From Streptomyces mobaraensis (GTDB lineage: Bacteria; Actinomycetota; Actinomycetes; Streptomycetales; Streptomycetaceae), in assembly GCF_020099395.1 (NCBI RefSeq), contig NZ_CP083590.1, positions 6,324,001-6,388,000 on the forward strand: a DNA stretch of 64,000 nucleotides, read 5' to 3'. The position numbers were made by a program, and so were the translations under genes. A model generated the notes under the pieces. That model had not been told where the DNA came from. It worked only from the letters and a program-made list of their open reading frames with translations, and made no database searches. Positions 16,873 through 25,400 of this stretch are shown one piece after another. Numbering within the stretch: the stretch's first letter is position 1; every line of letters starts with the position of its first letter.

Positions 16873-18213
16873 ATGAGTATCACCGTCTCGCTGCTGCTCC
16901 TGGCGGCGGCCCTGCTCCTGATCCTCGCGAACGGCTTCTTCGTCGCCGCCGAGTTCGGCCTCGTGACCGTCGAGAAGCCCGAGGCCGAGCGGGCCGCGGC
17001 GGACGGCGACCAGCGGGCCCGCACCGTCGTCGAGGCCCTGCGCGAACTCTCCTTCCAGCTCTCCGGCACCCAACTGGGCATCACCATCACCTCCTTGGTG
17101 GTCGGCATGCTCGCCGAGCCCGCCCTCGGGCGGCTGCTCACCGGGGTCTTCGCCGCGGCCGGGCTGCCGTCCGGCGCCGCGCCCGGCGTGGCGGTGGTGA
17201 CCGGCATGCTGGTGGCCGCCGCCGTGCAGATGGTCCTCGGCGAGCTGGTGCCGAAGAACTGGGCGGTCTCCCGGCCGCTCCAGGTCGCCCGCTTCGTCGC
17301 CCGCCCGCAGAGCGCGTTCTCGCACTTCTTCCGGCCCGTGATCACCCTGCTGAACACGGTCGCCAACCGGATGGTGCGGGCGCTGGGCGTGGAACCGGCC
17401 GAGGAGCTGGCCTCCGCCCGCACCCCCGGCGAGCTCGTCTCGCTCGCCCGGCACTCGGCCCTCGCCGGGGCCCTGGAGCAGGACACCGCCGACCTGTTCG
17501 TGCGGACCCTCTCCCTGGGCGAGCTGACCGCCCAGCACGTGATGACACCCCGGGTCAAGGTCAGCGCCCTCCAGGCGGGCGCCACCGCCGAGGACGTCCT
17601 CAACCTGACGCGGGCCACCGGCCTGTCCCGCTTCCCCGTCTACCGGGAGCGGCTGGACGAGGTCGTCGGCGTGGTCCACCTCAAGGACGCGCTGGCCGTG
17701 CCCGCCGAGGAGCGGCTGCGGACGCCGCTCACCCGGATCGCCGTCGCCCCGCTGCTCGTCCCGCAGAGCCTGCCGGTGCAGCCGCTGCTGGAACGGCTGC
17801 GCAGCGAGCAGCCCATGGCCGTCGTCGTCGACGAGTACGGCGGGACGGCCGGTGTCGTCACCCTGGAGGACATCGTCGAGGAACTCGTCGGCGAGGTCCG
17901 CGACGAGCACGACCACGCCGACGCCGCCCGCCCCGACCTGGCCCCCGTCCCCTGCGAGGACGGACGCCCGGCCTGGGACGCGGAGGGCAGCTGCCGCGTC
18001 GACGCCCTGCACCGGATCGGGCTCGACGCGCCGGAGGGGCCGTACGAGACCGTCGCCGGACTCGTCGCCGACCTGCTCGGCCGGATCCCCGTTCCCGGGG
18101 ACACGGCCGAACTGCCCGACGGCTGGCGGCTGTCGGTGCGGCGGGTCGGGCACCACCGGGCGGAGCGGGTGCGCTTCGTGCGGGCGGCGCTGGTGAGGGG
18201 AGACGTGCGATGA
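16873..18213 (+). CDS. CNNM/CorC-HlyC family CBS membrane protein
   Basis: 446 residues. A DUF21/CNNM transmembrane domain (about 1-200) opens with LANGFFVAAEFGLVTVEKP and includes GTQLGITITSLVVGMLAEP and LGELVPKNWAV. Two CBS domains (about 215-335) contain VMTPRVKVSAL and VVVDEYGGTAGVVTLEDIVEELVGE. A C-terminal CorC_HlyC domain (about 345-435) follows. Such proteins are associated with Mg2+ or other divalent metal efflux and are still often labelled 'hemolysin'. The stop overlaps the start of a shorter paralogue by ATGA, so the two are translated together and may form a heterodimer. Confidence 0.9.
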   Translation: MSITVSLLLLAAALLLILANGFFVAAEFGLVTVEKPEAERAAADGDQRARTVVEALRELSFQLSGTQLGITITSLVVGMLAEPALGRLLTGVFAAAGLPSGAAPGVAVVTGMLVAAAVQMVLGELVPKNWAVSRPLQVARFVARPQSAFSHFFRPVITLLNTVANRMVRALGVEPAEELASARTPGELVSLARHSALAGALEQDTADLFVRTLSLGELTAQHVMTPRVKVSALQAGATAEDVLNLTRATGLSRFPVYRERLDEVVGVVHLKDALAVPAEERLRTPLTRIAVAPLLVPQSLPVQPLLERLRSEQPMAVVVDEYGGTAGVVTLEDIVEELVGEVRDEHDHADAARPDLAPVPCEDGRPAWDAEGSCRVDALHRIGLDAPEGPYETVAGLVADLLGRIPVPGDTAELPDGWRLSVRRVGHHRAERVRFVRAALVRGDVR

Positions 18214-19295
18214 GCGTGCTGCAACTCCTCTTCGCCCTGGTTCTGGTGCTGGCCAACGGGTTCTTCGTGGGCGCCGAGTTCGCCCTCGTCTCGGTGCGCC
18301 GCAGCCAGATCGAGCCGCGGGCGGCGGAAGGGTCCAAGCAGGCCCGGACCGTCCTGACCGGACTGGAGAACCTGCCGCAGATGATGGCGGCGGCCCAGTT
18401 CGGCATCACCGTCTGCTCGCTGACGCTCGGCGCGGTCGCCGAGCCGACGGTGGCCGGGCTGCTGGAGCCGGTCTTCCACGCGGCCGGGCTGCCCGACGGG
18501 CTGATCCATCCGCTCGGGTACGTCATCGCGTTGGCCCTGGTGGTCTTCCTGCACCTGGTCATCGGCGAGATGGTGCCGAAGAACCTCGCCATGTCCGCCC
18601 CCGACCGGGCGGCCCTCTGGCTGGGCCCCGGCCTGGTCGCCTTCGCCCGGCTCTGCCGGCCGGTCACCCGGCTGCTCGGCGCGTGCGCGCACGGGGTGCT
18701 GCGGCTGTTCCGGGTCGAGCCCAAGGATGAGGTGGAGGCCGTTTTCACCAGTGAGCAGCTGACTCATCTGGTGGAGGACTCGCGGCAGGCCGGGCTGCTC
18801 GACTCCGTCGAGCAGGAGCGGCTGGAGGACGCGCTGGAGCTGGGGACCCGGCCGGTGACGGATGTGCTGCTGGATCCGGGCGGGCTCGTCACCGTGACGC
18901 CGGCGGTCACCCCTCGGGAGATCGAGGGGCTGACCGTGCGGACCGGGTATTCGCGGTTTCCGGTGCGCGCGTCCGGTGGGGCCTTCATGGGGTACATCCA
19001 TGTGAAGGACGTTCTGGATCTGGAGGAACGGGACCGGCCCGTGCCGCAGCACGTGTGGCGGCGGGTCGAGACGTTGCGGGCCGAGCTGCCGCTCGATGAC
19101 GCGCTGACGGTGATGCGGCGGGCTGCCGCTCATCTGGCCGCGGTCGCCGATGCTTCGGGGAAGGTGCTTGGGTTGGTGGCGTTGGAGGATGTGCTGGAGA
19201 TGTTGGTGGGGGAGGTGCGGGATCCTTCGCATCGGGTCGCGGCTGTGACGCCGGTGGTGCCGGATCCGCGAGTGCGGGAGGTTGTCACGGGGTGA
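18210..19295 (+). CDS. CNNM-family CBS membrane protein, second subunit
   Basis: 361 residues, a paralogue of the preceding gene. The DUF21 domain has LANGFFVGAEFALVSVRRSQIE, QFGITVCSLTLGAVAEP and IGEMVPKNLAMS. The CBS pair is degenerate: the usual VVVDEYGG is replaced by LAAVADASGKVLGLVALEDVLEMLVGEV. The protein stops there and lacks a CorC_HlyC domain. The missing domain and the coupled start suggest a partner subunit. Codon use in the last about 300 bp contains more T and A at third positions than the first half, a local drift I cannot explain. Confidence 0.88.
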   Translation: MSVLQLLFALVLVLANGFFVGAEFALVSVRRSQIEPRAAEGSKQARTVLTGLENLPQMMAAAQFGITVCSLTLGAVAEPTVAGLLEPVFHAAGLPDGLIHPLGYVIALALVVFLHLVIGEMVPKNLAMSAPDRAALWLGPGLVAFARLCRPVTRLLGACAHGVLRLFRVEPKDEVEAVFTSEQLTHLVEDSRQAGLLDSVEQERLEDALELGTRPVTDVLLDPGGLVTVTPAVTPREIEGLTVRTGYSRFPVRASGGAFMGYIHVKDVLDLEERDRPVPQHVWRRVETLRAELPLDDALTVMRRAAAHLAAVADASGKVLGLVALEDVLEMLVGEVRDPSHRVAAVTPVVPDPRVREVVTG

Positions 19296-19300
19296 GGGTG

Positions 19301-19444
19301 CCCCGGCCCCGCCCTTTCACCGTTTCCTGGGGGCTGCGCCCCCAGACCCCCTTGTCGCGGCTTCGCCGCTCGTCCTGCGCGGAGCGCGGTTTCGGGGGTG
19401 CGGGGGCTTGCCCCCGCAGAAACGGTGAAAGGGCGGGTCCGGGG
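19301..19444. repeat. 146-bp structured inverted-repeat element between convergent genes
   Basis: Outer arms 19301-19326 and 19419-19444 are complementary over 26 bp with one mismatch (CCCTTTCACCGTTTC / GAAACGGTGAAAGGG). Inside are two more perfect hairpins: CTGGGGGC-TGC-GCCCCCAG (19327-19345) and GCGGGGGC-TT-GCCCCCGC (19400-19417). It fills the whole gap between two converging genes, so it probably works as a bidirectional terminator. The same kind of CTGGGGGCTGCGCCCCCAG module recurs in many Streptomyces intergenic regions. Confidence 0.8.
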
Positions 19445-19445
19445 C

Positions 19446-21287
19446 CTACCTCTCCGGGCCCCGGCCCGAGAGCACCTCCCCGTACGCCTGCATCAGGTCC
19501 GGCAACCGCAGCGTCGCCAGATCGTCGCGCGACAGCGCACCCGCGTAGCCGGACAGCCGGAGGTCCCGGTACGCGCAGCTCTTCTCGTACAGCGTCCGCA
19601 GGAAACGTCCGTTTCCCAGTTCGTCGATCCAGCCCTGGCCGACGACGTGAGCGCTGATGGAGCGGAGTTCCTCCAGTGCCTCCTCGTCCCATGCGTCACC
19701 GTTCTCGCCGGCGAGGACCTCGCCGATGGAGGTGAGTTCGGCCGGGCGGTAGCTGGGGAAGTCGACGCGGGTGGTGAAGCGGGAGCTCAGGCCGGGGTTG
19801 GCGGCGAGGAGGCGGTCCATGCCCTCGGGGTAGCCGGCCAGGATGACGACGAGGCGGTCGCGGTTGTCCTCGGCGCGTTTGAGGAGGACCTGGAGGGCCT
19901 CGTCGCCGTAGGCGTCGCCTTTGCTGTAGCCGGAGTTGGAGAGGCTGTACGCCTCGTCGACGAAGAGGACGCCGCCGAGCGCGGAGTCGATCAGCTCGTT
20001 GGCCTTGACCGCCGTCTGGCCCAGGAACTCGCCGACGAGGTCGGCCCGCTGGGCCTCGACCAGGTGGTCGCCGCCGAGCAGGCCGAGGGCGTAGAAGACC
20101 CGGCCGAGGATCCGGGCCACCGTGGTCTTGCCGGTGCCGGAGGGGCCGGAGAAGACGAAGTGGCGTTTGGGGGGCTGGACGGGCAGGCCCTGGCCGGCTC
20201 GGAGGCGGGCCATGTGCAGCTGTGCGGACAACGCTCTGACCTGCCGTTTGACCGGCTCCAGGCCCACCATGCGCTCCAGTTCGGCGAGCGCCTTGGCGAG
20301 CAGGACGGGGTCGGAGGGGCCGGGGACGGGAGGGGAGGACGGCTGTGGGGGGACCCGGGCCATCTCCCGTACCCCGCCGACGGGGGCGGGTGCCGGGACC
20401 GTGCCGGTGAGGACGTCGCCTGCCCGCGCCTCCGGGTCCCCGGCGGTGTCCGCGGCGTCCGGCGGGTCCTGGCCGGGGCCGCCGAAGGGGAACGGCGGGG
20501 AGAGGTCCGTGTGCTCGTCGAGTCCGTCGCCCGCCGAGATGGCGGTCAGCCGGGCGGAGGTGTCCATGAAGGTGGGGTCCACCCGGTGCACGGCACGGTA
20601 GAGGGGGAGGGCGGCCGCGCTGCGCCCGGTGCCCTCGTGGGCGCGGGCCAGCCAGTAGCGGAGTTCCTTGCGCTGCGGCTGTTCGCTGCGGCACCGCATC
20701 AGCGCCGTGGAGAGCAGCGGCTCCGCCTGGCCGTACATCTCCAGGCGGACCCGGGCCATGCCGCCGAACAGTCCGGCCTCGATGCCCAGCAGCGGGTCGT
20801 CGAGTAAGGGTTCGGTGTGGCGGACGAGCTGTTCCCAGTCCTTGACGAGGTAGGCGCGGCAGGCGTGCAGGAAGCGGACCTGCGCGTCGGTGTCGACGGG
20901 CGGGCACTCGGCGAGCGCCCGGTCCAGCTCGGGGACGTGCCGGCCGTCCAGCCAGTGGGAGGCGTGGGCGAGCAGCAGGTCGCGGCCGGTCTCCAGGACC
21001 GGCTGGACCCACCAGCCCAGCCAGTACCAGGAGTTGAGCGGGCGCCGATGACGGGCGCGCTGCTGGCCGAACCGGTCGCGGTGGCGGTACATGCGCAGCA
21101 GTGCGGTGGAGGTCTCGGCCCGCAGGGCGTGCAGGCCCAGCCAGGCGTCCGCCATCCCGGGGTCGACGCGCACCGCCGTCCGGAACTCCTCCTCCGCCTG
21201 GGCGTAGGCGCCCATCGTGCAGGCGTCCACACCGCGCAGCCAGGCGAGATCTGCCGGGGCGGGCGGGCCCTGTGTGCCGAAGTCCAT
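19446..21287 (-). CDS. AAA+ ATPase, CbbX/EccA-like, with TPR-like N-terminus
   Basis: 613 residues. The N-terminal half (about 1-260) is helical and TPR-like (AQAEEEFRTAVRVDPGMADAW), followed by a Pro-rich linker. The C-terminal CbbX-type AAA+ domain (about 340-610) has Walker A FSGPSGTGKTTVARIL, Walker B GGVLFVDEAYSL, sensor-1 LVVILAGYPEGMDRLL and the arginine finger in NPGLSSRFTTRVDFP. This two-part layout is that of EccA, the cytosolic ATPase of type VII secretion. No Esx or Ecc genes are nearby, so a type VII role is inference. The start is ATG 21287, with GGGGGA just upstream; the frame is open further but has no good start. Confidence 0.85.
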   Translation of the reverse strand: MDFGTQGPPAPADLAWLRGVDACTMGAYAQAEEEFRTAVRVDPGMADAWLGLHALRAETSTALLRMYRHRDRFGQQRARHRRPLNSWYWLGWWVQPVLETGRDLLLAHASHWLDGRHVPELDRALAECPPVDTDAQVRFLHACRAYLVKDWEQLVRHTEPLLDDPLLGIEAGLFGGMARVRLEMYGQAEPLLSTALMRCRSEQPQRKELRYWLARAHEGTGRSAAALPLYRAVHRVDPTFMDTSARLTAISAGDGLDEHTDLSPPFPFGGPGQDPPDAADTAGDPEARAGDVLTGTVPAPAPVGGVREMARVPPQPSSPPVPGPSDPVLLAKALAELERMVGLEPVKRQVRALSAQLHMARLRAGQGLPVQPPKRHFVFSGPSGTGKTTVARILGRVFYALGLLGGDHLVEAQRADLVGEFLGQTAVKANELIDSALGGVLFVDEAYSLSNSGYSKGDAYGDEALQVLLKRAEDNRDRLVVILAGYPEGMDRLLAANPGLSSRFTTRVDFPSYRPAELTSIGEVLAGENGDAWDEEALEELRSISAHVVGQGWIDELGNGRFLRTLYEKSCAYRDLRLSGYAGALSRDDLATLRLPDLMQAYGEVLSGRGPER

Positions 21288-21591
21288 CGCATCCCCCACA
21301 AACCCTGCCCCCGTGCCGCGCCGCCGGGCGGGTGCCCGGCCGCTTCGTTCGAACCATTGTTCTGTGGGCGGGAGTTGACCAGTGTTGCCGGCGCCCGCCG
21401 ACGACGGGTGCGCCGCTTGGCATCGTACCTGCGCGGTCGGCGTGGCCCGTAGGGTGCGGGGGCTTCCTTCGTGGGCGCCGGGGGTGGTGTGCGGGGCGTC
21501 CGGGAGGTGCCGCGGCGGCCTGTCACCGTGGGTAATGGCCTCTCGTCCGGGCGATGGGGCAAAAGGGGTGTAAGGGTGTCCGCAGGGAGGA

Positions 21592-21629
21592 CGAAGCCCC
21601 CGGTCACGGGGGAACAACCGGGGGCTTCG
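21592..21629 (-). terminator. perfect 13-bp hairpin downstream of the uridine kinase-like gene
   Basis: CGAAGCCCCCGGT (21592-21604) pairs exactly with ACCGGGGGCTTCG (21617-21629) across a 12-base loop. It lies about 155 bp after the end of the kinase gene and upstream of the AAA ATPase, so it probably insulates one from the other. The surrounding about 500 bp (21288-21783) holds no convincing gene. Confidence 0.6.
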
Positions 21630-21783
21630 CGTTCTCCGGCGACCGCGTCGGATCGCTCCTTCTGAACGTAAGTCCTGTACGGGCCCGGGGTCAAGCCGAG
21701 TTGGGGCGGTCCGTGGACGCGGGGAGCGTGGGTGCGCCGGGTCCCGGGGCGGGTTGGCTACGCAGCGTAGGGAAGGGCGGGGT

Positions 21784-22392
21784 TCAGTCGGTCCCGTGAG
21801 GTCCCGGCAGCACCTCGTACCCCAAGGGGCTCTGCCGCACCAGGAGTTCTGCATAGGGGCGCGTGGGGTCCGCCGCGAAATGCGCGCGCTCCGCCCGCAT
21901 CCATCCGGCCCAGAATTCCGCTTGCTCCGCTCCGTCGCGGAGTTGACCCCTGTCCCAGGAGTCACTGCGGTCTAGGTCCATCCACAGCAGGCAGGCGAGG
22001 TGGGGGCGCAGGGCGCGGCGCCCCGCGCCCACCCCCTCCAGCAGGACCACCGGCGCGGCGGGCAGGGCGCGTTCGGGGCCGGCGAAGCGGCGGGCCGTCC
22101 AGTCGTAGGCCCGGTAGTGTGCGGTCGCGCCCCGGGCGAGCGGGGCGAGGATCCCGGTGCGGAGCCGGTCCGTCCATGCGAACAGCTCGTCGTGTGTCGC
22201 CAGGTCGTCCAGGTGCAGCACCGGTGTGCCGCCGCCCAGTGCCTCGGCGAGCCGGGCCGTGAACGTCGTCTTCCCCGAGCCCGCGTGCCCGTCGACGGCG
22301 ACCAGCCGGACCGGGCCGAGGGACGGGGGGCGGGCGCGGATGCGGCGGGCGAGGACGGTGAGGGGGGAGACAGGGGAAGTGGGGTCGTGCAC
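21784..22392 (-). CDS. uridine kinase-like P-loop protein
   Basis: 202 residues. The P-loop GHAGSGKTTF lies near residue 36, then LHLDDLATHDELFAW, TAHYRAYDWTARRF (the base/sugar-facing YDW motif) and VLLEGVGAGRRALRP as Walker B region. This is the actinobacterial uridine kinase-like family, shorter than classical Udk. It probably phosphorylates a nucleoside or related hydroxyl. Monocistronic; the start is an ATG with weak ribosome-binding site. Confidence 0.8.
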   Translation of the reverse strand: MHDPTSPVSPLTVLARRIRARPPSLGPVRLVAVDGHAGSGKTTFTARLAEALGGGTPVLHLDDLATHDELFAWTDRLRTGILAPLARGATAHYRAYDWTARRFAGPERALPAAPVVLLEGVGAGRRALRPHLACLLWMDLDRSDSWDRGQLRDGAEQAEFWAGWMRAERAHFAADPTRPYAELLVRQSPLGYEVLPGPHGTD

Positions 22393-22605
22393 GGGGTCAC
22401 CTTAGGCGGCGGGCCCGTACGCGCCTGACGCGCGGTGCGCCTTCCGCGCGGTGCGCCTGACGCGCCGTACGTCGCGTCACTGGCTCCCGGCCGTCCCGCC
22501 CGGGATAGTGGGCCGTCCGGACCGCGCGGCCCGACCGGACCGCGTGGGCGGCCCCTACACGGTCACTGACAGCCGAAACTGACAGCCGAACCGGGAGACC
22601 ACGCC

Positions 22606-24003
22606 ATGTCCAGCAGACCGACTCCCTCCCCCTGGCCCCCCTCGTCCCGCCCGCCCCGCCGTTCCCTCCTGACCGCCGCCCTCGCCGTCACGGCGGCCGC
22701 GTCGCTCTCCCGGGCGGGCACCGCCCTGGCCGCCGTCCCCGAGGGCGGGGCCCGACGGTCGTCCGGGACGGTCGACCACCACTCCTGGACCACCCTCGGC
22801 GACTGGCGCGCCGGTGCCCGCGCGGGCACGGCGGTCCGCGACGGCCGGCGGCCGGGCGTGGTCCTCGACCGGCCGGCGGGCACCCGGGAGTACACCGACC
22901 CGCACACCGGGACCACCGCCCGCTGGGAGTACGCCACCTGGACCTCCCCGGTGCACACCCTGTCCGCCCCGGCGACCGAGATCATCGTGTCCTGGAACGC
23001 CCACACCCCGCCCGGCACCTGGATCCAGACCGAGGTGCGCGCCACGTATGCCGACCGCACCCACACGCCCTGGTACGTGATGGGCCGCTGGACGTCCGGT
23101 GACGCGGCCGGCGACATCCGGCGCACCTCCGTCGACGGGCAGAAGGACGGCCGGAGCGCCGTCTCCACCGACACCCTCGCGGTCGTGCCGGCGAGCGGCG
23201 CGCGGTTCGTCTCGTACGCCCTGCGGCTGACTCTCTTCCGGCGGCCGGGCGGCGGGCTCACCCCCACGGTGTGGCGGGTGGGGGCGATGGGGTCCGAGAT
23301 TCCCGACCGGTTCACGGTGCCCGCCTCGAAGCCGGGGGAGGGGGCCGGGCACCGGCTGTCCGTCCCCCGCTACTCGCAGGAGATCCACAAGGGGCAGTAC
23401 CCGCAGTACGACAACGGCGGCGAGGCGTGGTGCAGTCCGACCTCCTCGCAGATGGCCGTGGAGCACTGGGGGCGCCGGCCGTCCGCCGCCGACCTCGCCT
23501 GGGTGGACCCGTCCTACGCCGATCCCCAGGTCTGCCACGCCGCCCGGTTCACCTACGACTACCAGTACCAGGGGTGCGGCAACTGGCCGTTCAACGCGGC
23601 CTACGCGGCGACCTACCGGGACCTGCAGAGCACGGTCACCCGGCTGCGTTCGCTGAACGACGCCGAGCGGCTGGTCCGGGCCGGCGTCCCGGTCATCACC
23701 TCGCAGTCCTTCCTCGCCGCCGAGCTGGACGGGGCCGGGTACGGCACGGCGGGGCACCTGATGTGCGTCACCGGCTTCACCAAGAGCGGCGACGTGGTCG
23801 TCCACGATCCGGCGGCCCCCTCGGACGCGGCCGTCCAACGGGTGTACAAGAGGCGTCAGTTCGAGAACGTCTGGCTGCGGACCAAGCGGCATGACGCGCA
23901 GGGCCGGGTCAAGGGCGGTTCGGGTGGGGTGTGTTACCTCTACTTCCCGCTGGAGCTCTCGGCCGCTCAGCGGCGTGCTCTGCGGCAAGTGGGAGTGGAG
24001 TGA
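22606..24003 (+). CDS. secreted C39-type peptidase family protein
   Basis: 465 residues. A probable Tat signal opens the protein: PPRRSLLTAALAVTAAA, with twin Arg and a hydrophobic stretch ending ALAA near residue 43. The C-terminal half is a papain-like C39 domain. The catalytic Cys is in GGEAWCSPTSSQMAVEHWG near residue 283, and the catalytic His in TAGHLMCVTGFT near 385, followed by Asp in VVVHDPAA. The middle region (about 60-240) is a beta-rich domain seen in the secreted Streptomyces members. It probably cleaves extracellular or cell-wall peptides; the substrate is unknown. ABC exporter neighbours, which would indicate bacteriocin processing, are absent. Confidence 0.85.
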   Translation: MSSRPTPSPWPPSSRPPRRSLLTAALAVTAAASLSRAGTALAAVPEGGARRSSGTVDHHSWTTLGDWRAGARAGTAVRDGRRPGVVLDRPAGTREYTDPHTGTTARWEYATWTSPVHTLSAPATEIIVSWNAHTPPGTWIQTEVRATYADRTHTPWYVMGRWTSGDAAGDIRRTSVDGQKDGRSAVSTDTLAVVPASGARFVSYALRLTLFRRPGGGLTPTVWRVGAMGSEIPDRFTVPASKPGEGAGHRLSVPRYSQEIHKGQYPQYDNGGEAWCSPTSSQMAVEHWGRRPSAADLAWVDPSYADPQVCHAARFTYDYQYQGCGNWPFNAAYAATYRDLQSTVTRLRSLNDAERLVRAGVPVITSQSFLAAELDGAGYGTAGHLMCVTGFTKSGDVVVHDPAAPSDAAVQRVYKRRQFENVWLRTKRHDAQGRVKGGSGGVCYLYFPLELSAAQRRALRQVGVE

Positions 24004-24323
24004 GTGAAGTTCACCCAGTGAATATCCGGCAGCACGGCCCGTTCGCACGGCTGTGTGTATAAGCTGAGGCCGCACCGAGGCCCAGGACCGATCGTCTCCG
24101 GTCGCGGTGGTTCCGTCGGGCGTGCGCCCACCGGTGTGTCCGGGGCGGGTCTCCGCCCGTCCCGCCGCCCGACGGCCGTCGATCCGGTTCCGGTGTGCAC
24201 CTTTCCCGCTCGCGTGGCCCTGTCATGGCGGCTTGTCATGACAATGCCAAGGATCCGCGGGCGCTGCGACACCGCACGTGAACCGTTCGGCAGACGACCG
24301 CGAGGCAGGGAGGGGCGCACCCG
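24004..24323. other. intergenic region with promoter-like element
   Basis: No gene seen. A TATAAG-containing stretch at about 24058 could be a -10 for the following gene, but no good -35 is evident. Confidence 0.3.
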
Positions 24324-25319
24324 ATGCAGCGCCGACGATTCGGCCGCTCCGCGCGGCGGGCGGGGCCGGCCGACCCCGTGGAGGCGGAGCTCGACGCCCA
24401 TCCCGCGCGCGACGACCGCCCGCTGCGCGCCGCCGTGGACGACGCCGCCATGGGCCGCTGGGAGGGGCCCCGCGACCTGCTCGCGGCCACCGGCCACGAC
24501 TGGGACCGGCGGATCTTCCGGCTCCAGGTCCTCGCCCGGGCCGGGGTGAACCTCCGCTTCGCCGAGACCTGGAGCCGGGCCGAACCCGGTTCCCCGGACG
24601 CCCTGGCCGTGCTGGCCCACGTCCAGGCCCTGCGGTCGCTTGTCGCCGGCCGGGACGCGGGCCGGGAGCTGATGGAACAGGCGTGGGAGACCTGCCTGGC
24701 CACCGCCGAGGCGGCCCCGGCGGACCCCTCGCCGTGGGTGGTCCTGCTGGCCCTGGTGCGCGTCCACGCCCCGGACCGCGAGCTGCTGGGGCAGATCTGG
24801 AACGAGGCGACCGCCCGGGACCCGTACAACCGGGAGGCGCACCACGAGGTGCTCACCTTCCTGTTCGACCGGAACCACGGCTCCGGCGGCGAGATGTTCC
24901 ACTGGGCGCTCGAACGGGCCCAGACCGCGCCCGCGGGGCTCCCGCTGGCCGTCCTCCCGCTGGTCGCCCTCGCCGAGTCCTACCGGCAGCGCAGGGCGGA
25001 GAGCGGCGGCGCGTACGGGCTGACGGTGCACCCCTGGAACGACTGTCCGCACATCGACCGGGTGCTCGACGGCTGGTGGCGGCACCGGTCGCCCCGGCCG
25101 CACGCCCAGTTCGCGGACGACGCCAACTACCTCGCGCACGCCCTCGGCTTCGCCGGCCGGCACGCCGAGGCGCACGAGGTGTTCACCGCGATCGGCCCGT
25201 ACGCCTGCGACGCGCCCTGGTCGTACTGCGGCGAACCGCGTGAGCTGTTCCTGCGGTACCGCGGCTGGGCGGCCCGTGCCGCCGCCGGCCGGCCGCCCCG
25301 GCCCCCGCGGCCGGGCTGA
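24324..25319 (+). CDS. conserved hypothetical protein, alpha-helical (TPR-like)
   Basis: 331 residues, soluble, no signal peptide. I do not recognise a named domain. The helix-rich pattern (RIFRLQVLARAGVNLRFAETW; AREVFTAIGPYACDAPW-like ends) and the mention-worthy segment YNREAHHEVLTFLF resemble tetratricopeptide-type scaffolds found in Streptomyces hypothetical proteins. GGGAGGGG precedes the ATG. It is followed by an APC permease 81 bp downstream on the same strand, so co-transcription is possible but no functional link is visible. Confidence 0.65.
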   Translation: MQRRRFGRSARRAGPADPVEAELDAHPARDDRPLRAAVDDAAMGRWEGPRDLLAATGHDWDRRIFRLQVLARAGVNLRFAETWSRAEPGSPDALAVLAHVQALRSLVAGRDAGRELMEQAWETCLATAEAAPADPSPWVVLLALVRVHAPDRELLGQIWNEATARDPYNREAHHEVLTFLFDRNHGSGGEMFHWALERAQTAPAGLPLAVLPLVALAESYRQRRAESGGAYGLTVHPWNDCPHIDRVLDGWWRHRSPRPHAQFADDANYLAHALGFAGRHAEAHEVFTAIGPYACDAPWSYCGEPRELFLRYRGWAARAAAGRPPRPPRPG

Positions 25320-25400
25320 GTCCCCAGGTCCACAAGAGCACCACCGCACCACGGTTTCCCCCACCGCCCCCCGGCCCAACGAACCGAGGAAGAGGTTTCC

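Noticed and set aside
19400..19417. GCGGGGGCTTGCCCCCGC as a second RAE
   Set aside because: It lacks the GGGGCTTGC-n-GCAAG core and sits between convergent gene ends, not in a promoter.
21592..21629. Possible tRNA or small RNA gene
   Set aside because: It is a single hairpin without cloverleaf arms or a T-loop motif.
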